From the NCBI GenBank assembly GCA_900544705.1, contig UQWH01000003.1:11749-75748 (forward strand): DNA of 64,000 bases, read 5' to 3'. The translations under genes were made by a program, and so were the position numbers. The DNA comes from an uncultured Eubacteriales bacterium. Its GTDB lineage: Bacteria > Bacillota > Clostridia > Oscillospirales > Oscillospiraceae. Under the pieces are notes generated by a model. That model was not told where the DNA came from. It ran no database searches and was given only the letters and a program-made list of their open reading frames with translations. Shown here piece after piece: positions 43,706 to 51,277 of this stretch (within the stretch, counting starts at the first letter, position 1; every line of letters starts with the position of its first letter).

Positions 43706-45439
43706 ATGAAGTCCTCCACGCTCCACAAGGTACTTTCCTACGTCAAACGCCACGGCTTCCCGCTGGCGCTGACCATCGTGCTGGCCGCCGTGACCGTCGG
43801 TCTGACCCTATACGTCCCCATTCTGGTGGGCGACGCCATCGACTGCATCGTCGAGGCCGGGAAGGTCGATTTCGCCGCGATTCTCCCCATTCTGATTCGG
43901 ATCGCCGTCGTCGTCGGCATCACCGCGCTGACGCAGTGGCTCAGCGGCGTGATCAATAACCGCATCACCTACCGCGTGGTGCAGGACATCCGCGCCGACG
44001 CCTTCCGCAAAATTCAGGTGCTCCCCCTGTCCTATATCGACTCCCACTCCCACGGCGACACGGTCAGCCGCATCATCACGGACGTCGACCAGTTTGCCGA
44101 CGGCCTGCTGATGGGCTTCACGCAGCTTTTCTCCGGCGTCGTGACCATCCTCGCAACGATCGGCTTCATGCTGTCGGTCAACCCGCTGATCACGCTGGTC
44201 GTGGTGCTGGCCACACCGCTTTCCCTCTTTGTCGCCAGATTCATCGCCCGGCGCACCGGCTCCCTCTTCCGCAAGCAGTCCGAGCTGCGCGGCGAGCAGA
44301 CCGCCTTCCTCAACGAAATGCTGCAAAACCAGAAGGTCGTCAAAGCCTTCTCCCACGAAAAGGCGAACGAGGCGCAGTTTGACGAGCTGAACGACCGTCT
44401 GGAGGACAGCTCCCTGCACGCGGTGTTCTATTCCTCTCTGGTCAATCCCTGCACGCGCTTCCTCAACAGCATCGTCTACGCCATCGTTGCGCTCTGCGGC
44501 GCGCTGGTCTGCTTCCACACCGGCGGCGCGGCGCTGACGGTCGGCGGGCTTTCCTGCTTTCTCTCCTATGCCAATCAGTATACCAAGCCCTTCAACGAGA
44601 TCAGCGGCGTTGTCACGGAGCTGCAAAACGCCTTTGCCTGCGCCGCGCGCATCTTTGAGCTGATCGACGCGCCCGCGCAGTCGCCGGACGAGCAAGGCGA
44701 GCTGGCCGACTGCGGCGGCGAGGTGGAATTCGACTCCGTCGATTTCTCCTACGTCCCGGAAAAGCCGCTGATCGAGAATCTGAATCTGAGCATCCGCTCC
44801 GGCGAGCACGTCGCCATCGTCGGCCCGACCGGCTGCGGCAAAACCACGCTCATCAACCTGCTGATGCGCTTTTATGACGTGGATAAAGGCGTGATCCTCG
44901 TCGACGGCACGGACGTGCGCTCGGTGCCGCGGCACGTCCTGCGTGCGCAGTACGGCATGGTCCTGCAGGACACATGGATCCGCGACGCGACCGTCTGGGA
45001 GAATATCGCGCTGGGCAAGCCGGACGCCACCCGCGAGGAGATCATCGCCGCGGCGAAGGCGGCGCACAGCCACAGCTTTATCAAGCGTCTGCCGCAGGGC
45101 TACGACACCGTCATCAGCGAGGACAGCAGTCTTTCGCAGGGACAGCGGCAGCTTCTGTGCATCACGCGCGTGATGCTCTCGCCGCCGCCCATGCTGATCC
45201 TCGACGAGGCCACCAGCTCCATCGACACGCGCACGGAAATGCTCATTCAGGAGGCCTTCGCCAAGCTGACCGCCGGCCGCACGAGCTTCATCGTCGCGCA
45301 CCGCCTGTCGACCATCCGCGAGGCAGATCAGATCCTCGTCATGCGCGACGGCCATATCATCGAGCAGGGCAGCCACGAGCAGCTTCTGGAAAAGGACGGC
45401 TTCTATGCCGCGCTGTACAGCAGCCAGTTCGAGCCGTAA
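43706..45439 (+). CDS. ABC exporter half, catalytic subunit
   Basis: A 577-residue half transporter: six membrane helices (about 15-310) and an ATPase domain (about 340-575). Walker A is GPTGCGKTT, signature LSQGQRQ, Walker B MLILDEATSSID with the catalytic Glu, and switch IVAHRLST with the His, all canonical. It pairs with the preceding subunit, whose corresponding residues are Asp and Gln, so the dimer would have one consensus and one degenerate ATP site. AAGGAGG lies 9 bases before the ATG and overlaps the end of the upstream gene. Confidence 0.94.
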   Translation: MKSSTLHKVLSYVKRHGFPLALTIVLAAVTVGLTLYVPILVGDAIDCIVEAGKVDFAAILPILIRIAVVVGITALTQWLSGVINNRITYRVVQDIRADAFRKIQVLPLSYIDSHSHGDTVSRIITDVDQFADGLLMGFTQLFSGVVTILATIGFMLSVNPLITLVVVLATPLSLFVARFIARRTGSLFRKQSELRGEQTAFLNEMLQNQKVVKAFSHEKANEAQFDELNDRLEDSSLHAVFYSSLVNPCTRFLNSIVYAIVALCGALVCFHTGGAALTVGGLSCFLSYANQYTKPFNEISGVVTELQNAFACAARIFELIDAPAQSPDEQGELADCGGEVEFDSVDFSYVPEKPLIENLNLSIRSGEHVAIVGPTGCGKTTLINLLMRFYDVDKGVILVDGTDVRSVPRHVLRAQYGMVLQDTWIRDATVWENIALGKPDATREEIIAAAKAAHSHSFIKRLPQGYDTVISEDSSLSQGQRQLLCITRVMLSPPPMLILDEATSSIDTRTEMLIQEAFAKLTAGRTSFIVAHRLSTIREADQILVMRDGHIIEQGSHEQLLEKDGFYAALYSSQFEP

Positions 45440-45511
45440 GGTGCGGCGTCTTCCCCGTTGTAGGGTGCGACCGGAATTGCAACCATCCCGCAAATACCCG
45501 AAAACGCACAG

Positions 45512-45545
45512 CGCCCCGGATGTGATGAAAATCACATCCGGGGCG
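45512..45545. terminator. Palindromic hairpin between converging operons
   Basis: A 15-bp perfect stem (45512-45526 with 45531-45545), loop GAAA, the only strong structure between the ABC operon and dapH. T runs are poor on both sides. Confidence 0.6.
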
Positions 45546-45568
45546 TATATCTTATTCCAATTTCTAAT

Positions 45569-46267
45569 TCACAGCTCCCGCAAGGCGTCCACAAAGGCCG
45601 TCTTGGCATTTGTCTTTTCGTCGCGGTATTTCAGAATTTTCGCGGGCGCGCCGGCAACGACGGCGTTCGCCGGGACATCCTGCGTCACGACCGCACCGGC
45701 CGCAACGACCGCGCCGTCACCGATCTGCACGCCTTCCAGCACCACTGCGTTCGCGCCTACAAGCACGCCGTCGCCCACGGTCACGGGCTTCGCGCTGGGC
45801 GGCTCGATCACACCTGCCAGCACCGCGCCGGCGCCGATGTGGCTGTTTTTGCCCACGGTCGCGCGGCCGCCGAGCACCGCGCCCATGTCGATCATCGTGC
45901 CCTCGCCGACGACTGCGCCGATATTCAGGATCGCGCCCATCATCACGACGGCATTGTCCCCGATCTCCACGCCGTCGCGTAAGATCGCGCCCGGCTCTAT
46001 CCGGGCGTGCAGCCCCTTGAGATCAAGCATGGGAATGGCGGAATTGCAGGCAGAGTTTTCAATGTGCAGCGCGGAGATGCGCTCCGACTGCGCTGCGAGC
46101 TGGGGCTCAAGCACCTTCCAGTCGCCATAGAGAATTTTCAGGCCGCAGCCGCCGGAGAATACCTCCACGTCCGTGAATTCGCAGGGCAGCTTTTCCTGCA
46201 CGGTCACGCGCACGGGGGTCTTTTTCTCCGCCGTGCGGATCATTTCAATGATTTCAAGTGCTTCCAT
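45569..46267 (-). CDS. dapH: Tetrahydrodipicolinate N-acetyltransferase
   Basis: A 232-residue left-handed beta-helix acetyltransferase of the acetylase branch of lysine/DAP synthesis. The N-terminal domain (1-80) is typical of DapH. The hexapeptide coil runs from about 85 to 210 ([40 protein letters not shown]) with the [19 protein letters not shown] turn. The end, [17 protein letters not shown], is standard. AAAGGAG precedes the ATG. It is the last of minD, the mgsA-like gene and dapH, with 10 bases to the gene before. Confidence 0.95.
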   Translation of the reverse strand: MEALEIIEMIRTAEKKTPVRVTVQEKLPCEFTDVEVFSGGCGLKILYGDWKVLEPQLAAQSERISALHIENSACNSAIPMLDLKGLHARIEPGAILRDGVEIGDNAVVMMGAILNIGAVVGEGTMIDMGAVLGGRATVGKNSHIGAGAVLAGVIEPPSAKPVTVGDGVLVGANAVVLEGVQIGDGAVVAAGAVVTQDVPANAVVAGAPAKILKYRDEKTNAKTAFVDALREL

Positions 46268-46277
46268 ACTGCTCCTT

Positions 46278-46694
46278 TCAGCGGATCGAGCGCTTGGGCT
46301 TGACCATTTCGCGCCAGTCGAGGTCGCCGCGCTGCAAGCCGAGGATCAGCATTTCCGCAGAAGCGAGGTTGGTCGCAATGGGGACATTGTGCGTGTCGCA
46401 CAGATGAATGGTCTGGACGATCTGCTGATCCTCCCACGGATCCATCCCGTTGGGGTCAGAGAACAGCAGCACCATGTCGATCTCATTATAGGCGATCCGC
46501 GCATTGACCTGCTGATGGCCGCCCTGGCTGTGCGAGAGGAAGAGCGTGACAGGCAGTCCCGTCGCCTCCGCGACCAGACGGCCGGTCGTAGCCGTCGCCG
46601 ACAGATTGTGCTTGGCAAGAATGCTCTTATACGCGGTACAGAACTGCACCATCAGTTCCTTTTTCTTGTCATGCGCCATGAGTGTTATGTTCAT
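46278..46694 (-). CDS. Methylglyoxal synthase-like protein with altered catalytic residues
   Basis: A 138-residue protein with the methylglyoxal synthase fold, which normally converts dihydroxyacetone phosphate to methylglyoxal. The N-terminal [14 protein letters not shown] keeps the phosphate-site His. The family's GGDQQ is GGHQQ here, so the catalytic Asp (Asp71 in E. coli) is His. The usual PHDPDV is PWEDQQ, losing the His98 and Asp101 equivalents, and TGTTG is TATTG. So this is probably not an active synthase, or it uses another substrate. It lies 12 bases after minD. Confidence 0.82.
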   Translation of the reverse strand: MNITLMAHDKKKELMVQFCTAYKSILAKHNLSATATTGRLVAEATGLPVTLFLSHSQGGHQQVNARIAYNEIDMVLLFSDPNGMDPWEDQQIVQTIHLCDTHNVPIATNLASAEMLILGLQRGDLDWREMVKPKRSIR

Positions 46695-46706
46695 ATCATC
46701 ACCTCA

Positions 46707-47444
46707 TTAGAGTTTCATCAGCGGAACGTAATCCCCCCGCAGGCGGCGGGAGATCCGCAGGCAGGCCTCGGCCGCGCCGTCCTCCGCAGCAAAGATCAGC
46801 GCCACGCCCTGCGCAGCAGCCAACACGACCTTCGGATCCTCCGGGACAAGGCCCAGAAGCGGCAGGCCGACGTTATCCATGATGTCGTCCACCGTCAGCT
46901 CCATCCGCGAGAACATCCGCGGGCTGACGCGGTTGACGACGAGCCGTACATCCCTGCGTCCGCGCAGCTCCAGAAGGTCGGCGGCGCAGGCGGCATCGCG
47001 CAGAGAAGCCGGATCCGGCGTGCAGACGATCATGTAGCGATCCGCAGCTTCCGTCGCCAGACGGAACCCGTCGCCGATTCCCGCGGCGGAGTCGATCAGG
47101 CAGAAGTCAAACTGCTCCCGCGCCTCCTGCAAAAGGCAGGCGAAGGCCTTTTCGTCGATCTTCTGCCCCAGCGCGCGGCTGGGTGCGGTCAGGAGGAACA
47201 GATTCGGCAGCTCGGGATGCGCCGTCGCATCCGCCAGCGCGTAATTGCCCTCCAGAATCTCCGTAAACGCCAGTACCGGCAGCTCCGCCATGCCCAGCGC
47301 AATGTCAAGATTCCGCAGGCCGATGTCCGCGTCGATGCACAGCACGCGCTTTCCTTCTGCGGCGAGGCAGGAGGCGACCGCGGCGCAGACAGAGGTCTTT
47401 CCCGTTCCGCCCTTGCCGGAGATAACGGCAATCACTTCTCCCAT
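46707..47444 (-). CDS. minD: Septum-site-determining ATPase MinD
   Basis: A 245-residue ParA/MinD-family ATPase. The deviant Walker A is KGGTGKTS (residues 11-18), Walker B lies in CIDADIGLRNLDIALG, switch II in FCLIDSAAGIG. The C-terminal amphipathic membrane-targeting helix is CLRISRRLRG. MinD recruits MinC to block misplaced septa. Neither minC nor minE lies next to it; the following gene is the mgsA-like one. GGGAGG precedes the ATG. Its own promoter is upstream. Confidence 0.93.
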   Translation of the reverse strand: MGEVIAVISGKGGTGKTSVCAAVASCLAAEGKRVLCIDADIGLRNLDIALGMAELPVLAFTEILEGNYALADATAHPELPNLFLLTAPSRALGQKIDEKAFACLLQEAREQFDFCLIDSAAGIGDGFRLATEAADRYMIVCTPDPASLRDAACAADLLELRGRRDVRLVVNRVSPRMFSRMELTVDDIMDNVGLPLLGLVPEDPKVVLAAAQGVALIFAAEDGAAEACLRISRRLRGDYVPLMKL

Positions 47445-47476
47445 ATTCTGGCCTCCCTCCCCAATTTTTCATTCAT

Positions 47477-47505
47477 AGTATAGCCGATTCCGATGGATAT
47501 TTCAA
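47477..47505 (-). promoter_or_regulatory. Promoter of minD-mgsA-like-dapH
   Basis: On the minus strand TTGAAA, a 17-base spacer and TATACT. Confidence 0.7.
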
Positions 47506-47640
47506 CTGGCAATTTGGGCAGTTTGCTGAGAAATTCCGCAAGGCACGCGATCGCTCCCGGAACCTTCGTGAGGATCCGGCGGTTTTGGCAGGACATTTCC
47601 CTCCGCGCAGAATTTTTTCAAAAAAAGTTAGCCTGCCCTC

Positions 47641-47695
47641 TTGACAATTCCCCGGCCCCATGCTATTATAATAATGCAAATGATAATTATTATTG
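47641..47695 (+). promoter_or_regulatory. Promoter and Per/Fur box of the peroxide-defence operon
   Basis: A perfect TTGACA (47641-47646), a 17-base spacer and TATTAT (47664-47669). Just downstream, TGATAATTATTATTG (47681-47695) is a 7-1-7 inverted repeat of the Per/Fur box type, placed at the transcription start, so the operon is probably repressed by its own first gene. Confidence 0.85.
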
Positions 47696-47712
47696 TTTAG
47701 GAGATGAGGCCC

Positions 47713-48120
47713 ATGCCGCCACGCAAACACAGCAAAAAGCGCGACGCCATTTACGAATGTGTCCGCAGCACCAAGACGCATCCCAGCGCGGAGTGGGTCT
47801 ATTCCCGGCTCAAGCCGGAAATTCCCGATCTCTCCCTCGGCACGGTCTACCGCAACCTGAACCTGTTCCAGCAGGAGGGGCGGCTGATCTCCGTCGGCGT
47901 GGTCAATGGGCTGGAACGCTTCGACGCCTGCACCACCCCGCACGCGCATTTCATCTGCACGCACTGCGGCGCGGTCATCGATGTTGACGGCACCGACCCG
48001 CCAGAACACCTGATCTCTCAGGTCCATTGCGGCGCGGTGCGCGAATGTGTCCTGACCTTTACCGGGATCTGTAATTCCTGCATCCGGCCGGATGCGGCAA
48101 ATAATGAACAAAAAAATTAA
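47713..48120 (+). CDS. perR: Peroxide-sensing Fur-family repressor PerR
   Basis: A 135-residue Fur-family repressor. Winged-helix DNA-binding domain (about 1-75, [15 protein letters not shown]). Metal ligands fit PerR more than Fur: Asp in ERFDAC, His pair in PHAHFIC and Asp in VIDVDG (Fur has Glu there). The structural zinc site is CTHCG and CNSC. The second ATG (47713) is chosen because AGGAG is 9 bases upstream; the first would leave no spacing. It is the first gene of the operon, which continues with reverse rubrerythrin, a 2Fe-2S protein and rubredoxin. Confidence 0.92.
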   Translation: MPPRKHSKKRDAIYECVRSTKTHPSAEWVYSRLKPEIPDLSLGTVYRNLNLFQQEGRLISVGVVNGLERFDACTTPHAHFICTHCGAVIDVDGTDPPEHLISQVHCGAVRECVLTFTGICNSCIRPDAANNEQKN

Positions 48121-48137
48121 AATTGGAGGATTTTCAA

Positions 48138-48719
48138 ATGAAAAAGTATGTCTGCCCCGTTTGCGGTTATATCCATGAAGGCGAGCTCCCCGAAGGCTTC
48201 AAGTGCCCGGTCTGCGGCGTTCCCGGCGAGAAGTTCAAGCTTGTCGAAGGCGATCTGACGCTGGCTGCTGAGCACGAGTTCGGCGTCGGCACCAAGCTCG
48301 ACGGCGTTCCCGAAGAGGACAAGAAGTTCATCCTCGAGCAGCTCAAGGCCAACTTTACCGGCGAGTGCTCCGAGGTCGGCATGTACCTGTGCATGGCGCG
48401 CATCGCGCACCGCGAAGGCTATCCCGAGATCGGCCTGTACTGGGAAAAGGCTGCATATGAAGAGGCCGAGCACGCAGCGAAGTTTGCCGAGCTGCTGGGC
48501 AGCGAGCTGGAGCCCAACATGACCGCCTCCACCAAGAAGAATCTGGCATGGCGCGTGGACTGCGAGTTCGGCGCAACGGCAGGCAAGGTCGAGCTGGCCA
48601 AGGTCGCAAAGAAGAACAACCTCGATGCCATCCATGACACCGTCCACGAAATGGCCCGCGACGAGGCCCGCCACGGCCGCGCTTTGAAGGGCCTGCTGGA
48701 GCGGTACTTTGGGAAATAA
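48138..48719 (+). CDS. Reverse rubrerythrin (peroxide reductase)
   Basis: A 193-residue protein with a rubredoxin-like domain at the N-terminus (residues 5-35, [10 protein letters not shown] and [11 protein letters not shown]) and a ferritin-like diiron domain behind it (about 60-190): [20 protein letters not shown], and [11 protein letters not shown]. The order, rubredoxin first, is that of reverse rubrerythrin, the main H2O2/O2 reductase of clostridia. GGAGG precedes the ATG. It lies 17 bases after perR. Confidence 0.95.
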   Translation: MKKYVCPVCGYIHEGELPEGFKCPVCGVPGEKFKLVEGDLTLAAEHEFGVGTKLDGVPEEDKKFILEQLKANFTGECSEVGMYLCMARIAHREGYPEIGLYWEKAAYEEAEHAAKFAELLGSELEPNMTASTKKNLAWRVDCEFGATAGKVELAKVAKKNNLDAIHDTVHEMARDEARHGRALKGLLERYFGK

Positions 48720-48791
48720 GACGGTTCGGAACGGGTGATCGCTTCGGATGTCGCAACCCCGGCGCAAGCCCGTTTATAGCAGGAGGATTCT

Positions 48792-48995
48792 ATGGACTAC
48801 GCAGTAAACGAAGAGCTCTGCCACTGTAAGCACGTGAGCATGGCGGACATTGACCGCGCTTTGCATCAAAACACCCGTTTTTCCGATGTGGAAAGGGAAT
48901 TTGAAGACGTGCAGCGCATCACGTCTTGCGCCACCGGCTGCGGCGGCTGCCACGACAAGATCATGGCGTTCATCTCCGACCGGATGAGCGGCTAA
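48792..48995 (+). CDS. Small [2Fe-2S] BFD-like protein
   Basis: A 67-residue protein with four Cys in a BFD-like arrangement: ELCHCKHVS (C-x-C) and [11 protein letters not shown] (C-x3-C-x2-C, any two of which complete the set). BFD-like domains bind a 2Fe-2S cluster. In a PerR operon it could pass electrons to the peroxide reductase or sense iron-sulphur status. GGAGG precedes the ATG. Confidence 0.82.
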   Translation: MDYAVNEELCHCKHVSMADIDRALHQNTRFSDVEREFEDVQRITSCATGCGGCHDKIMAFISDRMSG

Positions 48996-49006
48996 GGAGG
49001 ATGATT

Positions 49007-49159
49007 ATGAAATACGAATGCCCCTGCGGCTATGTTTACGACCCCGCGCTGGGCGACCCGGATAACGGTGTCGCTCCCGGCACCGCGTGGGAGGATGTCC
49101 CTGAGGATTGGGTCTGCCCGGTCTGCGGCCTGGGAAAAGAAGCCTTCACGGTGGAATGA
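49007..49159 (+). CDS. Rubredoxin
   Basis: A 50-residue classical rubredoxin with a single FeS4 iron: the first Cys pair is ECPCGYVYD (C-x-C, where most rubredoxins have C-x2-C) and the second is [13 protein letters not shown] (C-x2-C). [20 protein letters not shown] is the conserved middle. It is the electron donor of rubrerythrin-type reductases. AAGGAGG precedes the ATG; it lies 11 bases after the BFD-like gene. The short C-x-C spacing in the first pair is unusual. Confidence 0.95.
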   Translation: MKYECPCGYVYDPALGDPDNGVAPGTAWEDVPEDWVCPVCGLGKEAFTVE

Positions 49160-49189
49160 GCCGGAACGCTCCGCGTCCCTTTTGATTCC

Positions 49190-49330
49190 GCGCGCAAGGG
49201 AGCCTGTCTGTGCGCCAAGAGCCGCCGCTTTGCGACGGTTGCGCTCCGAAACACCTCGCTGTGGTGGTTTCCCTTCGCTCTTTTCTTTCTTCCGTAACTT
49301 CGGGCTGGATGGGTTTTTCGACAGCCTGAG
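49190..49330. repeat. Dispersed intergenic element, eroded copy 3
   Basis: Matches the insert of copy 2 in the words GCCGCCGCTTTGCG, GGTTGCGCTCCGAAAC and CCTCGCTG, and matches copy 1 at the right end with GGGTTTTTCGACAGCCTGAG. Left part divergent or missing. It lies between the rubredoxin gene and the 73-residue gene. Confidence 0.75.
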
Positions 49331-49355
49331 AAAACACTTTTTTCGAAAAAACGCT

Positions 49356-49385
49356 TTGCATTCGCCCGCGTTTTTGTGGTATACT
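49356..49385 (+). promoter_or_regulatory. Promoter of the 73-residue protein gene
   Basis: TTGCAT, an 18-base spacer and TATACT, 24 bases before the start codon. Confidence 0.65.
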
Positions 49386-49409
49386 GAAAAAAAGAAAGGA
49401 GCCAAGCAT

Positions 49410-49631
49410 ATGAACGAATATGAAGTTCTGATCGAAACGGTCAACCCCTGCGGCGGCGAAGCGCACGCCAGCAAGGACTTTCTGGAGATCGAAGCGGAGA
49501 GTCCGGATGCCTATGTTGCCGCCAACGCACGCTATCCGGTGATCGACTCCGGCAAAAACAGCGCTGGCGACGTGGTCATTACAACCGGCGACGGCCGCGG
49601 CACCATCGTGCGTTATACCTTCACGGAATGA
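49410..49631 (+). CDS. Small acidic protein of unknown function
   Basis: A 73-residue soluble protein, MNEYEVLIETVNPCGGEAHA at the start and GDVVITTGDGRGTIVRYTFTE at the end. It appears to be a small beta-rich domain with one Cys and no signal peptide or helix. The ribosome site AAAGGAG is 9 bases before the ATG, and it has its own promoter and terminator. No family was recognised. Confidence 0.78.
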   Translation: MNEYEVLIETVNPCGGEAHASKDFLEIEAESPDAYVAANARYPVIDSGKNSAGDVVITTGDGRGTIVRYTFTE

Positions 49632-49645
49632 AATACCAACAAGAA

Positions 49646-49681
49646 GGGTCATGAAGCGTTGCTTCATGACCCCTCTTTTAT
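49646..49681 (+). terminator. Terminator shared by the 73-residue gene and the RHH gene
   Basis: GGGTCATGAAGC (49646-49657) pairs perfectly with 49661-49672, loop GTT, followed by CTCTTTTATT. It overlaps the stop codon of the converging gene. Confidence 0.88.
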
Positions 49682-49845
49682 TCTCCCTGCAGGTGCTCCA
49701 TGGCAAACAGAATGCACTGGTTGATGAACTCGTTGCGGCTGATGTCCGCCTTGGCGGCGTTTTCGTCGATCTGCTTCAGCAGTTCCGATGGCAGCCGGAT
49801 GGAAATTACCTCTTTATCCGGCTTTTGCGGTATAAAATAGTTCAT
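49678..49845 (-). CDS. Ribbon-helix-helix DNA-binding protein
   Basis: A 55-residue CopG/Arc-type regulator: beta strand EVISIRLPSELL (residues about 11-22) followed by two helices QIDENAAKADISRNEFINQ. Start at ATG 49845 with AGAGGTG upstream. It is divergent from a four-gene operon of unknown proteins. The 112-base gap carries three TGTATTC words, including an 11-bp inverted repeat overlapping its own -10, so it very probably represses both directions. An antitoxin role was considered, but no toxin gene is adjacent. Confidence 0.85.
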   Translation of the reverse strand: MNYFIPQKPDKEVISIRLPSELLKQIDENAAKADISRNEFINQCILFAMEHLQGE

Positions 49846-49860
49846 TTCTCGCCTCACCTC

Positions 49861-49932
49861 TTGACAAAATTGTATTCGTCGTGTTATCATTTGTCTGTAT
49901 TCATTATTTAATATATATTTTCGAATACAATT
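49861..49932. promoter_or_regulatory. Divergent promoters with candidate RHH operator
   Basis: Plus strand: TTGACA (49861-49866), 18 bases, TATCAT (49885-49890). Minus strand: CAGACA (49892-49897), 17 bases, TACAAT (49869-49874). TGTATTC occurs at 49871-49877 and 49896-49902 and inverted at 49923-49929. AATTGTATTCG (49868-49878) is perfectly repeated in inverse at 49922-49932. The first word covers the plus spacer and the minus -10. Confidence 0.65.
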
Positions 49933-49957
49933 CAAACATAGGAGGTGAACCGCACGC

Positions 49958-50248
49958 ATGAACGCAGCAGAAAACTTTCATGGCCATATTGCCTTACCGT
50001 TGGAAGAACACTTCGAGGCGTATCTGTCCTCCAAACACCACTGGGCAGACGAAGCGGAAAGCGGTGATTTCGTCGCAATGATGTCCATGCTCCTGCACGA
50101 AAAGGCGGAACCGGAAAACGCCGCGGCCTTCGACAAAAAATACCATCCCTATCTGGGCAAATCTGCCAACGAGATCTCATCCCCCGTCGCAGAGGAGCTC
50201 TTTGACGAATTTCAGTTGCTGCTTTCCGGGGCGGAAGCCGCCAAATGA
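49958..50248 (+). CDS. Unknown soluble protein, first gene of the RHH-linked operon
   Basis: A 96-residue, acidic, helical protein with no signal peptide or membrane segment. It contains GHIALPLEEHFEAYLSSKHH near residue 9 and SSPVAEELFDEFQLLLSGAE at the end. No family was recognised. AGGAGGTGAACC lies upstream with a long spacing of about 12 bases. Its stop overlaps the next start as ATGA, so it is coupled to the membrane protein. It may be a regulator or partner of the exported proteins. Confidence 0.72.
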   Translation: MNAAENFHGHIALPLEEHFEAYLSSKHHWADEAESGDFVAMMSMLLHEKAEPENAAAFDKKYHPYLGKSANEISSPVAEELFDEFQLLLSGAEAAK

Positions 50249-50715
50249 AACGCGGACGTTTTGAAGCCCCGCCCAAGCACCGCTCCCCCGCGCTTCCCGC
50301 CGCGGCCGCAGCCCTGTTTCTTGTGCTTCTGGCGCTGCTCCTGTGGCGCTGCGGCGCGCAGTCTGCGCAGCTCCCCGGCGATGCGCCGTCCATGGAAAAG
50401 AACCCGGACTCCATCTCCGTCCCGGGCTATGAGCTGCTGGAGCTGGCGGCGGACACCGCGCAGCAGACGCTGTGTCTGGAAAATCCGGCGCGGAATCCCT
50501 GCTATTTTCAGATCACCCTCACCCTGTCGGACGGGACACTGCTGTGGCAGTCGGAGCGGATCGCGCCGGGCAAGACCTCCGCACCCATCGTCCTGCGCCG
50601 GCCGCTCGCCGCGGGAACGTATTCCGCCGTCCTGAACTACGCCTGTTTCCGCGAGGACGACGGCGTCACGCCCCTGAACGGCGCGGAAATGAAATTGACC
50701 CTTCGGGTAAAATAA
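50245..50715 (+). CDS. Unknown membrane-anchored protein
   Basis: A 156-residue protein with a basic N-terminus, one membrane helix (about residues 18-36, LPAAAAALFLVLLALLLWRC) and an extracellular domain of about 115 residues. The motifs VPGYELLELAADTAQQ, NPCYFQITLTLSDGTLLWQS, GTYSAVLNY and NGAEMKLTLRVK give a beta-sandwich-like pattern. I have seen similar small membrane proteins in Firmicutes beside exported subunits but can give no name. It overlaps the gene before by ATGA. Confidence 0.75.
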   Translation: MKRGRFEAPPKHRSPALPAAAAALFLVLLALLLWRCGAQSAQLPGDAPSMEKNPDSISVPGYELLELAADTAQQTLCLENPARNPCYFQITLTLSDGTLLWQSERIAPGKTSAPIVLRRPLAAGTYSAVLNYACFREDDGVTPLNGAEMKLTLRVK

Positions 50716-50734
50716 AATCAAAGGAGAAGAAATC

Positions 50735-51250
50735 ATGAAAAAGCTCTTATCCCTCGCACTGGCTCTGCTGATGCTCGCCTCCGTGGCGACCGTCGCCCTT
50801 GCAAGCACGACCACCCTGACCACCACCGTCCCGCCCGCGACCTATACGCTGAATATCCCCGCCGATCAGGAAATCCCGTTTGGAGAAACCGGGCACAACA
50901 TCGGAAATGTTACCGTAACGGACGCCGCAGGATTTGCAGAAGGCAAAAATTTGAAGGTTACAATGGACTATGATGCCTTTACCTGCGAGGGGGTATCCAC
51001 GACGATTCCGTTTTCTATTGAGTGTACTGGCGGCCCCAATGATCACTATTCTAGATACAATATCCACGAACTTACATTCCGCGGGAACGCCTCGAGCAGC
51101 GTTTCTAATCGCGCTATTTTTAGCACTAGCGGCTCTGAATGGACTTGTCAAAATATGTATGCCAAAATTACCAGCACCGACTGGGGCAAGGCCCTCGCCG
51201 GTGACTACACCGCGACCATCACCTTCACCGCTGAGGTCGTCGCAGAATAA
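50735..51250 (+). CDS. Exported protein with a foreign-looking core
   Basis: A 171-residue exported protein. The signal peptide ends near residue 24 (LASVATVALAS). The mature start is TTTLTTTVPPATYTLNIPAD and the end is GDYTATITFTAEVVAE, a pattern like beta-sandwich surface subunits. By hand count the central 300 bases (50881-51180) are 47% GC, while the 120 bases before are 65% and the 60 after are 67%. It has no membrane anchor, so it may be secreted, polymerised or attached by the neighbouring membrane proteins. AAAGGAG precedes the ATG. Confidence 0.8.
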   Translation: MKKLLSLALALLMLASVATVALASTTTLTTTVPPATYTLNIPADQEIPFGETGHNIGNVTVTDAAGFAEGKNLKVTMDYDAFTCEGVSTTIPFSIECTGGPNDHYSRYNIHELTFRGNASSSVSNRAIFSTSGSEWTCQNMYAKITSTDWGKALAGDYTATITFTAEVVAE

Positions 51251-51277
51251 GCACGCCCCATCAAAGGACGTGTTGCC

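Noticed and set aside
45440..45510. GTAGGGTGCG words shared with 52950-53090 as a possible second repeat family.
   Set aside because: Only short words match (TGTAGGGTGCG, GGTGCAACCG); no boundaries or palindromes could be defined by eye, so no repeat was called.
49678..50248. A toxin-antitoxin pair formed by the RHH gene and the divergent 96-residue gene.
   Set aside because: The genes are divergent and not co-transcribed, the 96-residue protein has no toxin signature, and it is coupled to a membrane protein gene.
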